Positions 27,287 to 36,700 of a stretch of DNA of 64,000 nt are shown here, piece after piece (within the stretch, counting starts at the first letter, position 1; each line of letters starts with the position of its first letter). The translations under genes and the position numbers were made by a program. This DNA is from Serpens sp964410065 (GTDB lineage: Bacteria; Pseudomonadota; Gammaproteobacteria; Pseudomonadales; Pseudomonadaceae). The notes beneath the pieces are model-generated. The model was given only the letters and a program-made list of their open reading frames with translations, ran no database searches and had not been told where the DNA came from. The stretch lies in contig CAYPFO010000012.1 in the NCBI GenBank assembly GCA_964410065.1, positions 11,264 through 75,263 on the forward strand, read 5' to 3'.

Positions 27287-28015
27287 ATGTCAACTACCAA
27301 ATTTCCAATGGTTTACTACTGGCTAAAAAGCAACCATAAATGCTTGCTCTGCGACGAACCCGCAGAACAGTCGCTGCCACTGTGCGGCAACTGCGAAACC
27401 GACCTGCCCTGGCTGGCCGGCCAGTGCGCAGTGTGCGCACTGCCCTTGCCGACCCATGAACTGACCTGCGGCACCTGCCTGCGCCAGCCACCGGCCTTCA
27501 GCCGAGTCGAAACGCCTTGGCATTACGCCTTTCCGGTCGACACCTTGATCACCCGCTTCAAGCATCAGGCGCGCTGGCCACTCGGCCGGCTGCTTGCCGA
27601 ATTACTCGCCCGGCATCTGCGCCATGCGTTTGCCGAAGGCCTGCCGCGCCCGCATCGGATCTTGCCGGTGCCCTTGGCCCGCGCTCGACAACGACAGCGC
27701 GGCTTCAACCAGGCGGCCATGCTGGCTCATTGGCTGGGCCGCGAACTGCAACTGCCGGTGGACGAGCGCGTGTTGCTGCGCGCCCGCGACACGCCAGCCC
27801 AGCAGGGTCTGGATGCACGCGCCCGACAACGCAACCTGCGCCAGGCCTTTGCTTTGGCCGCCAACGCGGCCGTCGAGAATCAGCACCTGGCGCTGATCGA
27901 CGATGTGCTTACCACCGGCGCCACCGTCCATGCACTGGCCCGGCTGTTGCGCCAAGCGGGCGCGGCGCGCGTGGATGTCTACTGCCTGGCCCGCACCCCT
28001 AAACCCGGCGTTTGA
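27287..28015 (+). CDS. ComF family phosphoribosyltransferase-like protein
   Basis: Protein of 242 residues with an N-terminal zinc-finger-like set of cysteines (CLLCDE, CGNC, CAVC, CGTC, spanning about 15-70) and a C-terminal type I PRTase motif HLALIDDVLTTGATV. RARQRQRGFNQAAMLA is a ComF hallmark. In competent bacteria ComF helps DNA uptake and single-strand handling; its role in Pseudomonas is less clear. ATG starts occur at 27287 and 27308; 27287 was chosen for its upstream AGGGG. It is divergent from bioB. Confidence 0.88.
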   Translation: MSTTKFPMVYYWLKSNHKCLLCDEPAEQSLPLCGNCETDLPWLAGQCAVCALPLPTHELTCGTCLRQPPAFSRVETPWHYAFPVDTLITRFKHQARWPLGRLLAELLARHLRHAFAEGLPRPHRILPVPLARARQRQRGFNQAAMLAHWLGRELQLPVDERVLLRARDTPAQQGLDARARQRNLRQAFALAANAAVENQHLALIDDVLTTGATVHALARLLRQAGAARVDVYCLARTPKPGV

Positions 28016-28050
28016 GCTTTGATATGCTCGGTTGAAAAAACGGGCTTTCC

Positions 28051-29157
28051 ATGGACAGCATTGACACCCTCATCATCGGCGCCGGTGCACTCGGCCTGGC
28101 GTGTGCTGCGCGCCTGGCCGACCCGCAGCGCAGTACCCTGATCGTCGAAGCCGAACGGTTGATCGGCAGCCACACCTCCAGCCGCAATTCGGAAGTCATC
28201 CACGCCAGCCTGTATTACCCGCCGGGCTCGCTCAAGGCCGAACTCTGCCTGGAAGGTCGCGAGCGTCTGTATGCCTGGTGCCGCCAATACCAGGTGGCGC
28301 ACCGGCAGATCGGCAAGCTGCTGGTGGCTGTAGAGGATGCCGAGCAAGAGCAACTGGCCGGCCTGCTCGCCAATGCCCACACCTGTAATGTGAGCGACTT
28401 GCAACCCCTCGATGCCCGCCAGTTACAGCAGTTGGAGCCGGCCGTGCGTGGCGTAGCCGGGTTGCTGTCGCCGAGCACCGGCATCATCGACAGTCACGCC
28501 TACCTGCAATCCCTGCTCGCTGCCGCCGAACAGCAAGGCGCGCAGCTGGTCCTGGATACCCGGGTCACCCAACTGCAGAAGAGGGGCGATGGTTGGCTGG
28601 CCAGCGGCATCAGCGCCGGCGAGCCGTTCCAGATTCGGACCCAGCAGGTCATCAATGCCGGCGGGCTGTTCGCCCAACAGCTGGCGGCGGCGACTGAGGG
28701 TCTGGCACCCGAGTCCATCCCTGCACTGCACCTGTGCCAGGGCCGCTATTTCAACTACAGCGGACGCTCGCCTTTCAGCCGGCTGATTTATCCGTTGCCG
28801 GCAGCCAACCAGGCCGGGCTCGGCATTCACGCCACTCTGGATCTGGGCGGCCAGCTGCGTTTCGGCCCCGATGTGCACTACCTGCAACAAATCGATTACG
28901 CGGTCGATCCCACCCGGCGGGAGTCTTTCGCCCAGGCCGTGCGCCGCTATTTCCCCGACCTCGACAGTCAGCGCCTGGAGCCCGGCTACAGCGGCATCCG
29001 GCCAAAGCTTTCCGGCCCTGGCGAACCGGCGGCGGATTTTCATATCCAATTGCCGTCCAATCATGGCTTGCAGGGGCTGGTCAACCTGTTTGGCATTGAA
29101 TCGCCGGGGCTCACCGCCAGCCTGGCAATCGCCGACCGTATCGCTCAAGCCCTGTGA
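28051..29157 (+). CDS. FAD-dependent oxidoreductase (L-2-hydroxyglutarate oxidase-like)
   Basis: DAO-family flavoprotein of 368 residues. The ADP-binding motif LIIGAGALGLACAARLA is at about 6-22, followed by an acidic strand end (LIVEAERL). TSSRNSEVIHASLYYPPGSLKA resembles the LhgO/glycerol-3-phosphate oxidase-like branch, and the C-terminal FGIESPGLTASLAIAD closes the FAD site. It probably oxidises a hydroxy acid and passes electrons to quinone or oxygen; the substrate is not fixed by sequence. It lies 35 bp after comF. Confidence 0.88.
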   Translation: MDSIDTLIIGAGALGLACAARLADPQRSTLIVEAERLIGSHTSSRNSEVIHASLYYPPGSLKAELCLEGRERLYAWCRQYQVAHRQIGKLLVAVEDAEQEQLAGLLANAHTCNVSDLQPLDARQLQQLEPAVRGVAGLLSPSTGIIDSHAYLQSLLAAAEQQGAQLVLDTRVTQLQKRGDGWLASGISAGEPFQIRTQQVINAGGLFAQQLAAATEGLAPESIPALHLCQGRYFNYSGRSPFSRLIYPLPAANQAGLGIHATLDLGGQLRFGPDVHYLQQIDYAVDPTRRESFAQAVRRYFPDLDSQRLEPGYSGIRPKLSGPGEPAADFHIQLPSNHGLQGLVNLFGIESPGLTASLAIADRIAQAL

Positions 29158-29242
29158 TCCGCCCGCTTGGCGGTACGCGTCAAGCGCGGCAATGCGTATA
29201 CTTCCTCGCCAAATCCATCCATTTACCCATAAGGACTTGTCC

Positions 29243-31459
29243 ATGAAAGCGCTCGGCAAAATCCTGGGCATTATTTTCCTTGGGCTCTTGCTGATCCTGG
29301 TCGGCCTGGGATTCGCCCTCACCCACTGGTTCGACCCCAACGATTACAAGGACGAAATTCGTCAGTTGGCACGCGACAAGGCCAATCTGGAACTGGCACT
29401 CAACGGCGACATCGGCTGGAGCCTGTTCCCCTGGCTGGGCCTGGAATTGCACCAGACCACCCTGGCCAGTGCGCAAACACCGCAACAGCCGTTCGCCGAG
29501 CTGCGCATGCTCGGCCTGTCGGTGCGCGTTCTGCCACTGCTGCGCAAAGAAGTGCAGATGAGCGACATCCGCATCGATGGCCTCAACCTCACGCTGCAGC
29601 GCGACGAAAAGGGGCACGGCAACTGGGAAAACATCGGCCAGCCGGCGCAAGCCAGTACGCGCGATGACACGCCGATTGCCCAGACCACACACGCCGAACC
29701 GGTCGAGAGCAAGGACAAGGCGGCGCTGCCGATCCAGCTGGATATCGACAGTCTCAAGGTCAACGACGCCCGCTTCAGTTACCACGATGCCCAGACCGGC
29801 CAGCAATTCAGTGCCGAAAGCATTCAACTGGAAACCGGCGCGATTCGCGAAGGCTCGTCCATTCCGCTGAAACTCAGCGCCTTCTTCGGCACCAACCAGC
29901 CAGTCATGCGCGCGCGCACTGAAGTACGCGGCAACCTGCGTTTCGATACGGCGCTGCAGCGCTATCAACTGGAAAACCTGCGCCTGACCGGCGAGGCCTC
30001 CGGCGAGCCGCTGAACGGCAAGACCCTAACATTCAGCGCCCAAGGGGAGCTGTTGGCTGATCTGGATGCCCAGATCGCCGAATGGAACAGCCTGAAGTTT
30101 TCCGCCAACCAAATGCATGCTTTGGGCGACCTGAAGGTTCGCGATCTCGACGCCGAAGCGCAGATCAGCGGTGGCCTGTCCATCGCCGCCTTCAATCTGC
30201 GCGACTTCCTCGAAGGCCTCGGCCAGACGCTCCCGGAGATGGCCGATACCAACGCCCTGGGCAGGCTCGAGATGTCCACCCGCCTGAGCGGCACACCCAA
30301 CAGCATCCTGCTGGAAGAGCTGCGCCTGAAGCTCGACGACACCACGCTCACCGGCAACGTCGCCGTTGCCGACTTCAGCACCCTCGCTTTGCGCGCCCAG
30401 CTCAAGGGCGACCGCATGGATCTGGACCGTTACCTGCCGCCGAAAAGCGCTGCGGACAGCGCCAACACTGCGCGCCAGGCCGAGGTAAAAAGCTCCAGCC
30501 AAGCCGCCGGTGACGGCAATTCGCCGCTGCCCAACGCGCCCACCCAGCAAGCCTGGAGCGATGCGCCCATTCTGCCCATGGACCTGCTGCGCCAGCTCGA
30601 CTTCCAGCTCGCGGTCAATTTTGGCGAACTGGTTTTCGACCAGCACCCCATCACCAATGCCAGCCTCAATACCCAAGGCAAGGCCGGTCTGATCACCCTC
30701 AAGGAGCTGCACGCCGACCTGTATAACGGCCAGATCGATGCCAGCGGCAAAGTCGATGTACGCAACGCCCTGCCCCAGCTGGCTGTCACCAGCACGATCA
30801 GCAAGTTGCCGGCGGATAAATTCATCCAGCTGGACAACCAGCCGTCGCCTATCAAGGGTCTGCTCGATTTCAAGGCCGACTTCACCACGCGTGGCAACAG
30901 TCAGAAGAGCTGGGTCGACAACCTCAACGGCAAAGCCGACTTCCTGTTCAGCGACGGTGTGCTGGTCGATGCCAACCTCGACCAGTACCTGTGCAAAGCC
31001 ATCGCCACGATCAACCGCAAGGAACTGAGCAAGGAATCGCGCAGCCGGGATACGCCGTTCGAGCAATTGAGCGGCAACCTGGTGGTTACCAACGGCGTTG
31101 CCAACAATCCGGACTTCCAGGCCAGCATTCCCGGCCTGGCCATCAGCGGCAACGGCAGCCTCGACCTGCGCGTGCTCGGCCTGGATTACCGCATCGGCAT
31201 TCTCATCAAAGGCGACAAGCGCGAAATGCCCGACCCGGCCTGCCAGGTCAACGAGCGCTACGTCGGCCTGGAATGGCCGTTGCGCTGCCGCGGCCCGCTG
31301 GAACTGGGCGCCAAGGCCTGCCGCATCGACCAGGATGGCCTGGGCAAGATCGCCGGCAAGCTGGCCGGCGAGAAACTCACCGAAAAGCTCGATGAAAAAC
31401 TCGGCGACAAGGTCAGCCCGGAACTCAAGGACGCCCTCAAGGGCCTGTTCAAACGATGA
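29243..31459 (+). CDS. AsmA family protein
   Basis: Large protein of 738 residues with one N-terminal transmembrane helix (ILGIIFLGLLLILVGLGFAL, about 8-27) and a long periplasmic region of the AsmA/TAM type. LALNGDIGWSLFPWLGLELH and the C-terminal GLDYRIGILIKG support the family. AsmA-like proteins are thought to bridge the membranes for phospholipid movement and affect outer-membrane assembly. The start MKALGKILGI was chosen because upstream in-frame codons lie in the previous gene. Its stop overlaps mutY (ATGA). Confidence 0.93.
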   Translation: MKALGKILGIIFLGLLLILVGLGFALTHWFDPNDYKDEIRQLARDKANLELALNGDIGWSLFPWLGLELHQTTLASAQTPQQPFAELRMLGLSVRVLPLLRKEVQMSDIRIDGLNLTLQRDEKGHGNWENIGQPAQASTRDDTPIAQTTHAEPVESKDKAALPIQLDIDSLKVNDARFSYHDAQTGQQFSAESIQLETGAIREGSSIPLKLSAFFGTNQPVMRARTEVRGNLRFDTALQRYQLENLRLTGEASGEPLNGKTLTFSAQGELLADLDAQIAEWNSLKFSANQMHALGDLKVRDLDAEAQISGGLSIAAFNLRDFLEGLGQTLPEMADTNALGRLEMSTRLSGTPNSILLEELRLKLDDTTLTGNVAVADFSTLALRAQLKGDRMDLDRYLPPKSAADSANTARQAEVKSSSQAAGDGNSPLPNAPTQQAWSDAPILPMDLLRQLDFQLAVNFGELVFDQHPITNASLNTQGKAGLITLKELHADLYNGQIDASGKVDVRNALPQLAVTSTISKLPADKFIQLDNQPSPIKGLLDFKADFTTRGNSQKSWVDNLNGKADFLFSDGVLVDANLDQYLCKAIATINRKELSKESRSRDTPFEQLSGNLVVTNGVANNPDFQASIPGLAISGNGSLDLRVLGLDYRIGILIKGDKREMPDPACQVNERYVGLEWPLRCRGPLELGAKACRIDQDGLGKIAGKLAGEKLTEKLDEKLGDKVSPELKDALKGLFKR

Positions 31460-32523
31460 GTCCTGAGCAATTCGGCTCGGCCGTGCTGGCCTGGTACGAC
31501 CAGCACGGCCGCAAGGACCTGCCGTGGCAGCAGAACATCACGCCCTACCGGGTGTGGGTTTCGGAAATCATGTTGCAGCAGACGCAGGTCGCCACCGTGC
31601 TCGGTTATTTCGACCGGTTCATGGCGGCCCTGCCTACGGTTGAGGCCTTGGCCGAGGCTCCAGAAGACGAGGTTCTGCATCTGTGGACCGGCCTGGGCTA
31701 CTACACCCGCGCGCGCAATCTGCACAAGGCGGCGAAAATCGTCGTCGCGCAGCACGGCGGCGAATTTCCCCGCGACGTCGATCAGCTCACTGAACTGCCG
31801 GGCATCGGTCGCTCCACCGCCGGCGCCATCGCCAGCCTGAGCATGGGCCTGCGCGCACCGATCCTCGACGGCAACGTGAAACGCGTGCTGGCGCGCTACG
31901 CCGCGCAAGACGGCTATCCGGGCGAGCCCAAGGTTGCCAAACAACTCTGGGACCTGGCCGAGCGTCTTACGCCGCATGCCCGCGTCAATCATTACACCCA
32001 GGCGATGATGGACCTGGGCGCCACGCTGTGTACGCGCAGCAAGCCGAGCTGCCTGCTCTGCCCGCTGCGCGAAGGCTGCAGCGCGCAACTGCTCGGGCGG
32101 CAAAGCGCCTACCCGGTGCCCAAGCCACGCAAGGAGTTGCCCCAGAAGCGCACGCTGATGCCGGTATTCGCCAATGCCGAGGGCAGCATCCTGCTTTACC
32201 GTCGTCCTTCCAGCGGCCTGTGGGGCGGCTTGTGGAGCCTGCCGGAAGTCTCGGCGCTGCCCGACCTGCATCCCCTGGCCCAGCGTTACGGCCTCGAGCT
32301 GGGCGAACCGCGCCGCCTGCCCACCTTTACCCACACGTTCAGCCATTTCCAGCTGAGCATCGAACCCTGGCTGGTGCCGGCCAGCGTCTTGACCAGCGCC
32401 GTGGCCGAAGCCGACTGGCTTTGGTATAACCTTGCCACCCCGCCGCGCCTGGGCCTCGCCGCCCCGGTGAAAAAACTGCTCAAGCGCGCGGCCGATGAAT
32501 TGATCGCAGGAGAATTGTCATGA
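31456..32523 (+). CDS. mutY: A/G-specific adenine glycosylase
   Basis: MutY, 355 residues, removes adenine mispaired with 8-oxoguanine. Catalytic Glu37 is in VSEIMLQQTQ and Asp138 in PILDGNVKRV after the helix-hairpin-helix ELPGIGRSTAG. The [4Fe-4S] cysteines are Cys192, Cys199, Cys202 and Cys208. A C-terminal NUDIX-like 8-oxoG recognition domain covers about 230-355. It is coupled by ATGA overlaps to asmA upstream and yggX downstream. Confidence 0.97.
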   Translation: MSPEQFGSAVLAWYDQHGRKDLPWQQNITPYRVWVSEIMLQQTQVATVLGYFDRFMAALPTVEALAEAPEDEVLHLWTGLGYYTRARNLHKAAKIVVAQHGGEFPRDVDQLTELPGIGRSTAGAIASLSMGLRAPILDGNVKRVLARYAAQDGYPGEPKVAKQLWDLAERLTPHARVNHYTQAMMDLGATLCTRSKPSCLLCPLREGCSAQLLGRQSAYPVPKPRKELPQKRTLMPVFANAEGSILLYRRPSSGLWGGLWSLPEVSALPDLHPLAQRYGLELGEPRRLPTFTHTFSHFQLSIEPWLVPASVLTSAVAEADWLWYNLATPPRLGLAAPVKKLLKRAADELIAGELS

Positions 32524-32792
32524 CCCGCACGGTGCACTGCCGCAAATATCACGAAGATTTGCCCGGCCTCGACCGCCAGCCCTATCCGGGCGCCAAGGGC
32601 GAAGACATCTTCAACAACGTGTCGAAGAAAGCCTGGGATGAGTGGCAAAAGCACCAGACCATGCTGATCAACGAGCGTCACCTGAACATGATGAATGCTG
32701 AAGACCGCAAATTCCTGCAGCTTGAGATGGACAAATTCCTCTCCGGCGAGGAATTCGCACAAGCCGAAGGCTACGTGCCGCCGAGTGCATAA
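32520..32792 (+). CDS. yggX: Probable Fe(2+)-trafficking protein YggX
   Basis: Protein of 90 residues that protects iron-sulfur clusters from oxidative damage. The start MTRTVHCRKYHEDLPGLDR with Cys7 and the following PGAKGEDIFNNVSKKAWDEW are diagnostic. It overlaps mutY by four bases, the conserved mutY-yggX arrangement; MutY itself has an Fe-S cluster. Two tRNA-Phe genes follow from their own promoter. Confidence 0.97.
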   Translation: MTRTVHCRKYHEDLPGLDRQPYPGAKGEDIFNNVSKKAWDEWQKHQTMLINERHLNMMNAEDRKFLQLEMDKFLSGEEFAQAEGYVPPSA

Positions 32793-32836
32793 ATTAGCCA
32801 AGTACTTAAATAAACTGCTTTTTCTACCGTCGCCGG

Positions 32837-32866
32837 TTGACTCGGCAGAGGTAAAACCGGTTTAAT
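32837..32866 (+). promoter_or_regulatory. Sigma-70 promoter of the tRNA-Phe pair
   Basis: TTGACT (-35, 32837-32842), 18-bp spacer, TTTAAT (-10, 32861-32866), 13 bp before the first tRNA. Confidence 0.75.
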
Positions 32867-32879
32867 GCCGCCCGTTGTT

Positions 32880-32955
32880 GCCCAGGTAGCTCAGTCGGTA
32901 GAGCAGGGGATTGAAAATCCCCGTGTCGGCGGTTCGATTCCGTCCCTGGGCACCA
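32880..32955 (+). tRNA. tRNA-Phe (anticodon GAA), copy 1
   Basis: Seventy-six bases, acceptor arms GCCCAGG/CCTGGGC, anticodon loop TTGAAAA with GAA, T-loop GGTTCGATTCC, encoded CCA. Confidence 0.97.
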
Positions 32956-32984
32956 CTTTTATCAGGTGCTCAAATCCCTGATAT

Positions 32985-33060
32985 GCCCAGGTAGCTCAGT
33001 CGGTAGAGCAGGGGATTGAAAATCCCCGTGTCGGCGGTTCGATTCCGTCCCTGGGCACCA
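32985..33060 (+). tRNA. tRNA-Phe (anticodon GAA), copy 2
   Basis: Identical to copy 1 over all 76 bases, 29 bp downstream. The spacer contains TATCAGG/CCTGATA, which can fold and may aid processing of a joint transcript. Confidence 0.97.
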
Positions 33061-33069
33061 CTAATACCG

Positions 33070-33107
33070 AAAAGCCCCAAACGAAGATGATTCGCTTGGG
33101 GCTTTTT
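33070..33107 (+). terminator. Terminator of the tRNA-Phe transcript
   Basis: AAAAGCCCCAAACGAA, loop GATGA, TTCGCTTGGGGCTTTTT. The bases from here to 33368 hold no further gene that I can support. Confidence 0.9.
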
Positions 33108-33368
33108 ATTGTGTGCGTTTTTTGTAGGCGCGCCGCAAGGAATCCCTCCCTCCTCCCCCATCGTCTCCGAGTTCGAGACGCAGAACAGGCAGGCACGTGA
33201 TCTGACGCCGAGACGCCTGAATGCTGCCGATAGCCGCTTCAGCCGGCAGTCGCCTGCCTATCAATCGCTCCCATTGCCGCTTACCCCTTGCCCGACACGG
33301 GGTATTTCCGCGATCCTCCCGGATCAAAATAAGTATTGTGGCCGTATAGCGCCACGCCGGAGAAGCAC

Positions 33369-33803
33369 ATGAAGACCGTTGCCCAGATGATCAAGGACAA
33401 GCAGAACCACGACGTTCATACCATCGCGCCGCACATCACCGTGCTGGAAGCCTTGCGCACAATGGCCGAACACAACGTCGGCGCCCTGCCGATCGTCGAG
33501 GACGGGCAATTGGTGGGTGTGTTCAGCGAGCGGGACTATGCGCGCAAGGTCGTGCTGCAAGGCCGCTCTTCGGTGGGCACTCCGGTCAGCGCCATCATGA
33601 GCTCACCGGTCATTACCACCGAACCTCGCCAGAGCATTCAAGCCTGCATGACCATCATGACCGAGCGCCACCTGCGTCACTTGCCGGTGGTCGAGAATGG
33701 CAAGCTGATCGGCATGCTATCGATCGGTGACCTGGTCAAAGAAGCCACTTCCGAGCAAGAGAGCCTGATTCGCCAGCTGGAAAACTATATTCGCGGCGAG
33801 TGA
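33369..33803 (+). CDS. CBS-domain-pair protein
   Basis: Cytoplasmic protein of 144 residues made almost wholly of two CBS domains (about 8-65 and 75-135): NVGALPIVEDGQLVGVFSERD and HLRHLPVVENGKLIGMLSIGD. Such pairs bind adenosine ligands or NAD(H) and act as energy sensors for partners; none is evident here. The start MKTVAQMIKDKQ follows GGAGAAGC. Its stop is three bases from the end of the convergent GGDEF-EAL gene, with no terminator between, so the 3' ends may form antisense transcripts. Confidence 0.93.
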   Translation: MKTVAQMIKDKQNHDVHTIAPHITVLEALRTMAEHNVGALPIVEDGQLVGVFSERDYARKVVLQGRSSVGTPVSAIMSSPVITTEPRQSIQACMTIMTERHLRHLPVVENGKLIGMLSIGDLVKEATSEQESLIRQLENYIRGE

Positions 33804-33806
33804 ACG

Positions 33807-36359
33807 CTAGATCTCATAGCAATAACTGCTCTCTTCAGAACCGTGCGCTGACAACCATCCTGCGTCGCGCACCCATACCTCGAACTGATCCGCCGGCAAT
33901 GGCCGGCTGAACAGATAGCCCTGAACCTCCTGGCAACCCAGACGCAGCAGCAGCGCCAATTGCTCGTGGGTCTCGATACCTTCTGCCATGGTTTCCAGCC
34001 CCAGGCCCTCGGCGATGCCGAGAATGGCCTGCACGATGCGCTGGTCGCTGGCATCGTTATGCAGATCGCGCACGAACGAGCGATCGATCTTCAAGCGGTG
34101 CACCGGCAGATGCTTCAAGTAGCCGAGCGATGAATAGCCTGTGCCGAAATCATCGATGGCCAGGTGAACACCCCGCTCAGCGAGCCGCTGCATTTCTCGC
34201 CCCACGCTGGCCGAATCCGGCGTGGTCAGGCTTTCGGTCAGCTCAAGTTCCAGATTGCTGGCCGGCAAGCCGCTTTCTCTCAGGGTGGCGCACACCAGCT
34301 CGAACAACCCCGGCACGCGAAACTGAGCCATCGACAGGTTGACCGCCATGCGCATCTCGGCCGGATAACCGGCGGCCAACCAGCGGCTCATCTGGGTGAT
34401 AGCGGTGCGCAGGACCCAGGCACCAATCTCGACAATCTGGCCGGTGCTTTCAGCCACCGGGATGAATTCCGTCGGCGCGATGTTGCCCAATACGGGGTGC
34501 CGCCAGCGCAGCAGCGCCTCGGCGCCCACCAGGCGTCCTTCGCGCATGTCCAGCTGCGGCTGGTAGTGCAACTCCAGTTCGTCGTTCGCCAGGGCCTGTC
34601 GCAAGGCGCTGCCCAACAACTGCGCGCGCGTCAGGCGTGCCTGCAGCTCGGCCGTGAAGAACGCATGGTGGCCGCGGCCTTCCTGCTTGACTCGATACAT
34701 GGCGCTGTCGGCATGGCGAAACAGGGTGTCCTGGTCCCGGCCATCCTCGGGAAACATGGCGATACCGATCGAGGCGCCGATCTGCAGGCTATGGCCGTGC
34801 ACTTCCATGGGCTGGGCAAGCTCAGCCTGTACGCGTTCGGCCACCTGGGCCGCGCTGTCTGCGCTGGCAAAGGGCAAGGCCAAGATGAACTCATCGCCAC
34901 CTTGCCTCGCCACGCTGTCCTCGTCGCGTAACAAATCTCGCAGGCGCCGGGCCACTTCCAGCAGCAACAGATCGCCCACCTGATGGCCCAACTGGTCGTT
35001 GACGTGCTTGAAGTGGTCAAGGTCCATGAACAGCACAGCCAAGGGCTGCTGATTGCGCTCACAGATTTCCAGCGCCTGGGTGAAGCGCGCGGCGAACAGC
35101 GTGCGGTTGGGCAAGCCGGTCAGGTCGTCGAAGTGGGCCAGTTGCTGAATGCGTTGCTGATCGAGGATACGCTGGGAAATGTCCCGTGCCAGCACCACAA
35201 AGCGCTGCTGAAAGCCCTTGTACATTCGCGCTGCCGACAGCTCGAAATGCACCACGCCGCCTGCCTGCTCCAGACGTAGCTGCCGGCCACTGCTGACCCC
35301 GTGCGCGCGAGCTTCATTGAGCGCCAGCCGGCAGGCTTCGGCGGCATCGGCCGGCAGCGTTTCATCCAGGGTGCGGTGCAGCATGTAGGGCAGATCATTG
35401 ATCTGCCGGTAATTGTCCGGGATATGCACACGCAGGCAATACCCGTTGGCATCAAACTCGAACAACAGATCGGGAATGGCATCGATTACCGCGTGGGCGT
35501 GTTCGCGGGTTTCGTGGAGCGCGCGGTAAGGGGCCAGGATGGTCCCCACGAACATCACGCGATACAGCAGCAGGTAGGCCAGCACCTTGTAGACATGACC
35601 GGCCAGATTGTAGAGATCGGTCACTTGCGCATAGCGCGTGAACAGCAGCTCACTCATGACCATCAGGCCCAGCGCGCCGAATAACAGTGCCACGTTGAAA
35701 CTGCTGCGCTCGCGCAGCTGGCGTACCAGCAGAAGCATGCTGAGCAGATGCATGCCGATCAGGCCATATTCGGCAATTTGCTTGATCGGTGTCAGGCCCA
35801 ACCCGGGAATAAAGGTGCGCGGCATCCAGTGTGGATGGACCAAAAAAACCCAGTGCGCCGGAACCACGACAGCGAGCACGCCGCACAGGCCCAGCAGCCG
35901 CCAGGGCGCACGGAACGGCCGCCGCTGCTCTTCGACCAGATGCCAGGGAAAGCAGGCCACCAGCAACAAGGACAACGCAGCCAGGTAACGGGCCAGCAAC
36001 CAGAAGTTGATGGCCTTTTCCGGATCGCTCGGCGTAAAGAAGCTGGGCATGCCCGGGTAGGAGAGCATATGCGACGTATCCGCAATGGCCACACCCAGAA
36101 AGGCACAGGACACCAGCAGGATATTGCGCTGGCGATGCAGGCCATAGGTGGTCCAGCCCACCGTGAAGATCAGCCCGGCCACCAGGATGGCGAGGATTTC
36201 CAGCAACTGGTGCCAGGTGAGGAAATGCGGATTGTGCGCAGGCAGAATCGCGGCTGCCCACTGGATCGCCAGCAGGCCGAGCAAGGCCAGCCCGAGCAGA
36301 CTTGATGCAAACACCAGCGCAACGCGATGTTGAGGGTGAACCAAGCGGAACAGATGCAC
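33807..36359 (-). CDS. MASE3-PAS-GGDEF-EAL cyclic-di-GMP protein
   Basis: Inner-membrane protein of 850 residues. An N-terminal MASE3-like sensor of about seven helices covers 1-265 (GWTTYGLHRQRNILL, SHMLSYPGMP); a PAS domain lies about 285-400; GGDEF with the active motif RQGGDEF follows at about 410-570, and an inhibitory I-site RDED sits five residues before GGDEF. EAL covers about 590-840 with EALLRWRHP, ELTESL and DDFGTGYSSLGYLK intact, so both synthesis and hydrolysis of c-di-GMP look possible. Start is GTG, supported by AAGGA at good spacing. Confidence 0.93.
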   Translation of the reverse strand: MHLFRLVHPQHRVALVFASSLLGLALLGLLAIQWAAAILPAHNPHFLTWHQLLEILAILVAGLIFTVGWTTYGLHRQRNILLVSCAFLGVAIADTSHMLSYPGMPSFFTPSDPEKAINFWLLARYLAALSLLLVACFPWHLVEEQRRPFRAPWRLLGLCGVLAVVVPAHWVFLVHPHWMPRTFIPGLGLTPIKQIAEYGLIGMHLLSMLLLVRQLRERSSFNVALLFGALGLMVMSELLFTRYAQVTDLYNLAGHVYKVLAYLLLYRVMFVGTILAPYRALHETREHAHAVIDAIPDLLFEFDANGYCLRVHIPDNYRQINDLPYMLHRTLDETLPADAAEACRLALNEARAHGVSSGRQLRLEQAGGVVHFELSAARMYKGFQQRFVVLARDISQRILDQQRIQQLAHFDDLTGLPNRTLFAARFTQALEICERNQQPLAVLFMDLDHFKHVNDQLGHQVGDLLLLEVARRLRDLLRDEDSVARQGGDEFILALPFASADSAAQVAERVQAELAQPMEVHGHSLQIGASIGIAMFPEDGRDQDTLFRHADSAMYRVKQEGRGHHAFFTAELQARLTRAQLLGSALRQALANDELELHYQPQLDMREGRLVGAEALLRWRHPVLGNIAPTEFIPVAESTGQIVEIGAWVLRTAITQMSRWLAAGYPAEMRMAVNLSMAQFRVPGLFELVCATLRESGLPASNLELELTESLTTPDSASVGREMQRLAERGVHLAIDDFGTGYSSLGYLKHLPVHRLKIDRSFVRDLHNDASDQRIVQAILGIAEGLGLETMAEGIETHEQLALLLRLGCQEVQGYLFSRPLPADQFEVWVRDAGWLSAHGSEESSYCYEI

Positions 36360-36544
36360 GCACCAATCCTTTTAGATTGCGTGAACAAAGCGGTTTTCAG
36401 GCAAGCCCGGTGCAGTCATGCTGACCGAGCAGATGCACCCTGCGGATTTGATCGACGGGTTCGACCCATGTCTATCCGACAAAACGGTATAGAGACGTGG
36501 GTTACCAAGCCGTGGATCAACCAACCGCGGGTCATGATGCATTG

Positions 36545-36700
36545 TTCTGTCGCGAAACCACCTGTGGCGTAGATCGCGACCGACTCTTTCAGTAAAATCC
36601 CGCCACCCTGAGTCTCATGGCGGCAAAATCCTTTCGTTTAGAGGATATTTCGAGCGCCTTGAGGCATCCGCAAGCCCACCTCGTGGTGGGCTTTTTGCTT
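36545..36700 (+). other. Orphan terminator with possible small RNA or leader
   Basis: The 450-bp gap 36360-36809, between the divergent GGDEF-EAL and ABC genes, contains a terminator hairpin (AGCCCACC, TCGT, GGTGGGCT, T-run, 36673-36696) with no recognised gene before it. Upstream, CCGCCA/TGGCGG can form a second hairpin around 36600-36621. This fits a short terminated transcript: a small RNA, or a leader whose readthrough feeds the ABC operon 110 bp downstream. A 29-codon frame at 36617 has no run of control codons. The boundaries are guesses; only the terminator is firm. Confidence 0.4.
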
